Positions 60,889 to 64,000 of a stretch of DNA of 64,000 bases are shown one piece after another. The translations under genes were made by a program, and so were the position numbers. The notes under the pieces are model-generated. The model made no database searches, was not told where the DNA came from, and saw only the letters and a program-made list of their open reading frames with translations. The DNA comes from Psettodes erumei. Lineage: Eukaryota; Chordata; Actinopteri; Pleuronectiformes; Psettodidae. Position 1 is the first letter of the stretch. Every line of letters begins with the position of its first letter. The stretch spans positions 496,001-560,000 of the forward strand of contig JAFBJZ010000603.1 in assembly GCA_016785225.1 (NCBI GenBank). Reading direction: 5' to 3'.

Positions 60889-60903
60889 TGTGTGTGTGTG
60901 TGT
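60889..60903. repeat. (TG)n microsatellite
   Basis: Seven to eight perfect TG units followed by an interrupted TATGTGTGCG. Confidence 0.85.
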
Positions 60904-63900
60904 ATGTGTGCGCTTGCTGTGCAAACTCACACGCCATGTGATAGCTTCCCCTACTCATGCCACCATGGCTCAGTGATTTACTTTGCCCTCTTGTTCCTTT
61001 TCTGCTCGCATTTTGGTACTTTTACAGTGCATAACTATCGTCCCCACTCTCTCACAGCAGCCGGTATGTTACGTGAGTGCAGTGTGAAGCTTTCACCCTG
61101 ACCATTCAGACTTGGAGCAGGAGAGAGCTACGGCACAGTTTACTTTCTGTTATTTTGTCTTTAAATCAATAAGTAGGTATGTCGTGTGTTTCTTTCCTTT
61201 ATATTCATGTAATGAATATACAAATGTCAAATGTTAAATGGTAATCTGTGTGAGAGATAACTAAAATCTGGTTATGGTAATCATCCGCCGATCTCAGTTT
61301 GACCCGGACAGACGTGATCACTAAAAATGGTTTCCTGAGCATATTTTCCTCATTGTGTTCCTCTAAATGTCCATAAGGACAGATGCCCAGAGCCACTGAG
61401 TACATCCTGGTTCACTGAGTCTTTCACTTCATCACAATCTTTGTCTCATCAAATCACATCATAGTTACCCCCCCCCCCCATGATGTAGCATTTTTTCTTT
61501 GTAGTTTCAGTTGAGTGCATTGTAAATGCCCTGAAATCCACCTTATGTTTGCTTGTGTATTGCAACGTGATCAGCTAACAACATAGAAAGTCTAAGGATT
61601 GTAATAAAATGCTGTTCAACTTTACATGTTTAACATAATTAGCCCGAATGCTATAATAACATATAATTTTGTTAATTATCCCTCATGTGTGAACAAACGC
61701 ATGTGGTGCTTTAAACAATTATTAATGTTACAGAGGATGCCTGCTGCTGCCTTTGAACCTAAATAAGCAGCAAAAGCTGAAGAATAATACTGTACCTTAC
61801 ACTGTGAGCTTGCAGGAGCCGTTAAGCATCTTATGCATAAAGCAGTGTGTTGTTTATGAGTTTACTTTGATCCCTAGCAGTGTCGCAGACTCCCTCACAT
61901 GCACATACACACACAGAAATAATAAATGAAATACAAACTGCAAAATACTCCATGAACCCCAACACTTTGAAGTAGGTGTATAAAAACAATGCAATCCCAC
62001 ATCAGCGCAGCCTTTCGGGGTCTTAAATATAAAAGACTGTTTACTCTTTTAAGATGCTTTCAGAAATCGTTCTATTTATCTCAAAGCTCAACGTGATGCA
62101 AAACTTTATGAAAGGAATATTTAAATGACATGATCTTAGTAAAACTCTGTGACCAATTATGTCTTTCAAAAATTCACTCCATCACTCTTCAGGCTTGACT
62201 TTATGAGGTGAATAATTTTCTAAAATACCCACTTAAAAAACATTGGACATGGAAGTTGTTTTTGTCAGAAAAAGTAGTGAATGTGGCAGATGTAGTGGGA
62301 CCCTGGGTCTTATTTCCATATCTCCTGAATGCATGTTTTCTTACAGAATAAAACAGAGCAGCGGTGGTCAACTGTAGCATCCAGTTAGTGTCACAGTTGA
62401 TAATTTTGTAATGCAGACATAAATATCTACATGTGCTTTGGCTATGTTCTGTCATTTTATTGTTAACTGCACATTTAACTCCTTTTAAATGAGCTCAGTT
62501 ACTGCCACTTTTAGAGAAACTGACATCCTATTGCATGCCGTCAGAGTGTGGGTGTCAGTACCCAGGATTCATTGGGGTGCAGGTGCAATCTTTGTACTTC
62601 TACAAAGTCAGTCTTCAGTTTTATTGCTGATCCTTGCGTCATCAGGTGTCGCCTTATGTCAGCAGAGATTTGAAAATTGTCTGCTCCGTGTGCTCCGTCA
62701 GCTGTGAGAGGTAGAAAATATCTTAGAATAAACTCTTAAGAGATCTCAGAGGTGCCATTACAGTTGTTTTTCTGTTGCTGGGACCAGGCTATATATCATC
62801 AAATGATGCACATTGCTCTGTGATGTCATAAAAATACATTTAGCTGACTCTAATACCCAAGATGTGAGTTTACATACACACTCAGCCACATTTTATTTTT
62901 CTGTACTTGACAATTTTACCTCAATTATATATATTTTTTCCCAAGTCAGATGATTGTCCCTGAACTGGTGGACTCACTGAAGGATGCACATTTGGGATAG
63001 TTTCAAGGTGACCCAATGGGCTGTGGACAGATAGGCAGGCATAACTTGGATTGACGTATGCATGGACAGATGCATGGGTAGACAGACATGAGTTGAACTA
63101 ACAAATAACTGACAAATATATCGAAGTGAGGTGGATAGCCAAAAGGATGGATGTACTCACAGAGCTGAGTCAAATAAATGGAAGGGACTTAAATTTCTCT
63201 CAAGCTGGCTTTCTGTGCAAGTGGCAAATGTTTTGATTAACTTATCTATCAGCAACCAACTACAAATTACATACCCAGAAACCAACCAACTGACCAATCA
63301 TTTCTAAACTTTATACACTAAAGTAGCACTAGTTTGATTTTTTTTTAACTTTTTCTATTTGCCTACTGACTTTGAAAACCAGACCAGACTTATTGAAAAA
63401 TAACATTCGTATTGTGTTGCAATGTCATTTCGAGTAGCAGTAATCACAACAAACACTCCCTGCTAGTTGTACTGATTATTTCACTTCTGAAGAGAGACTT
63501 AATTCCAAGCTGCAAAGAATTGTTTCACAGGTCCCATAAAGATAATTGTCCTTGTTCCCATGTCTCTGTTTATTAGAGGTGCTAAAAGTTTGCTCAATTG
63601 TGTATTGTTTTGAAAAATTCATTAAGAAAAGCAAATTATTAAAAGTCAAGAGCATTGTGCAAGGGTATGTGAAACCTGCAGTAAGGACCATTCATGCTGA
63701 GTGGCATCTCTCAAGTAGAAGTAAAAGGGGTTTAACCTTCAAATATGGTTAAGTTTTTTCTGTAAAGAGGACAAGTTATTGGTTATGCAGAGTACAGATG
63801 AACCATTTCTATCAAAATAAAGCAGTACTTGGATGAGTGCTGCCTATGGCGGCACACCATGGCTCAGAATCATGGTTTTTGAATGCATCACTTTGAAGCA

Positions 63901-64000
63901 TATCAGAAAAAGAGTACATGAGTACCATGAGTACGGCAAAAGAAGTAACTTTGTATTATCATATGATACAGTATAATCCTGTGAAAGATCTATGTAAAGA
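60904..64000. other. gene-free AT-rich tail of the window
   Basis: No gene or dispersed repeat recognised. A C-run is at 61468-61479. The 62.48-62.71 kb segment has lower AT content than its flanks and a 72-codon frame without motifs. Around 63.0-63.2 kb there are scattered GACAGA and GATGGA units suggesting an old decayed tetranucleotide repeat. Confidence 0.4.

Noticed and set aside
1..64000. CRISPR array, operon, phage or other prokaryotic system
   Set aside because: No regularly spaced direct repeats, no dense same-strand coding and no ribosome-binding-site pattern; the repeat content is clearly vertebrate.

Overview
This window looks like ordinary nuclear DNA of a ray-finned fish, probably a percomorph-type teleost. 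The evidence is the mix of old dispersed repeats, many of which I recognise from teleost genomes: a decayed Tc1/mariner transposon, hAT-like non-autonomous elements, a CA-repeat-associated repeat and several unnamed families. There are also abundant microsatellites, some CpG-rich patches and no dense coding. There is no operon structure, no CRISPR array and no rRNA, and I found no convincing tRNA gene.

I could not find any complete protein-coding gene. Every open frame is short (longest 193 codons), and none shows a domain, signal or family motif I recognise. I therefore treat the window as intergenic or deep-intronic DNA, perhaps part of a gene desert. The first ~0.8 kb may be the last exon and 3' UTR of a gene to the left, because a poly(A) signal lies at 774-779. 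A CpG-rich patch at about 2.04-2.62 kb, with good splice-donor sequences, is the only plausible promoter or first exon.

Layout: 0-5 kb is the possible gene end, CpG-rich patches and a G-rich quadruplex candidate. 5-16 kb is fairly GC-balanced, repeat-poor DNA with an RFX X-box at 7.89 kb and scattered microsatellites; it may hold conserved enhancers. 16.0-18.6 kb is a cluster of old dispersed repeats, including a tRNA-like B box. 18.6-28 kb is repeat-poor apart from a hAT-like fragment at 24.9-25.3 kb, and ends with a CpG-rich spot at 27.5 kb. 28-39.6 kb is AT-rich, CpG-poor and almost repeat-free. 39.68-40.97 kb is a dead Tc1/mariner element with its transposase on the minus strand. 41-53 kb is AT-rich with few repeats. 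53.36-54.0 kb and 58.2-59.5 kb hold three further repeats, one with another repeat fragment inside it. The rest to 64 kb is AT-rich unique sequence.

The only genome-scale patterns I would follow up are the change in CpG density near 28 kb and an apparent excess of perfect POU octamers (ATGCAAAT, twelve counted by eye). I saw no strong candidate for a new biological system. Family assignments rest on memory of recurrent sequences and were not checked by a search.
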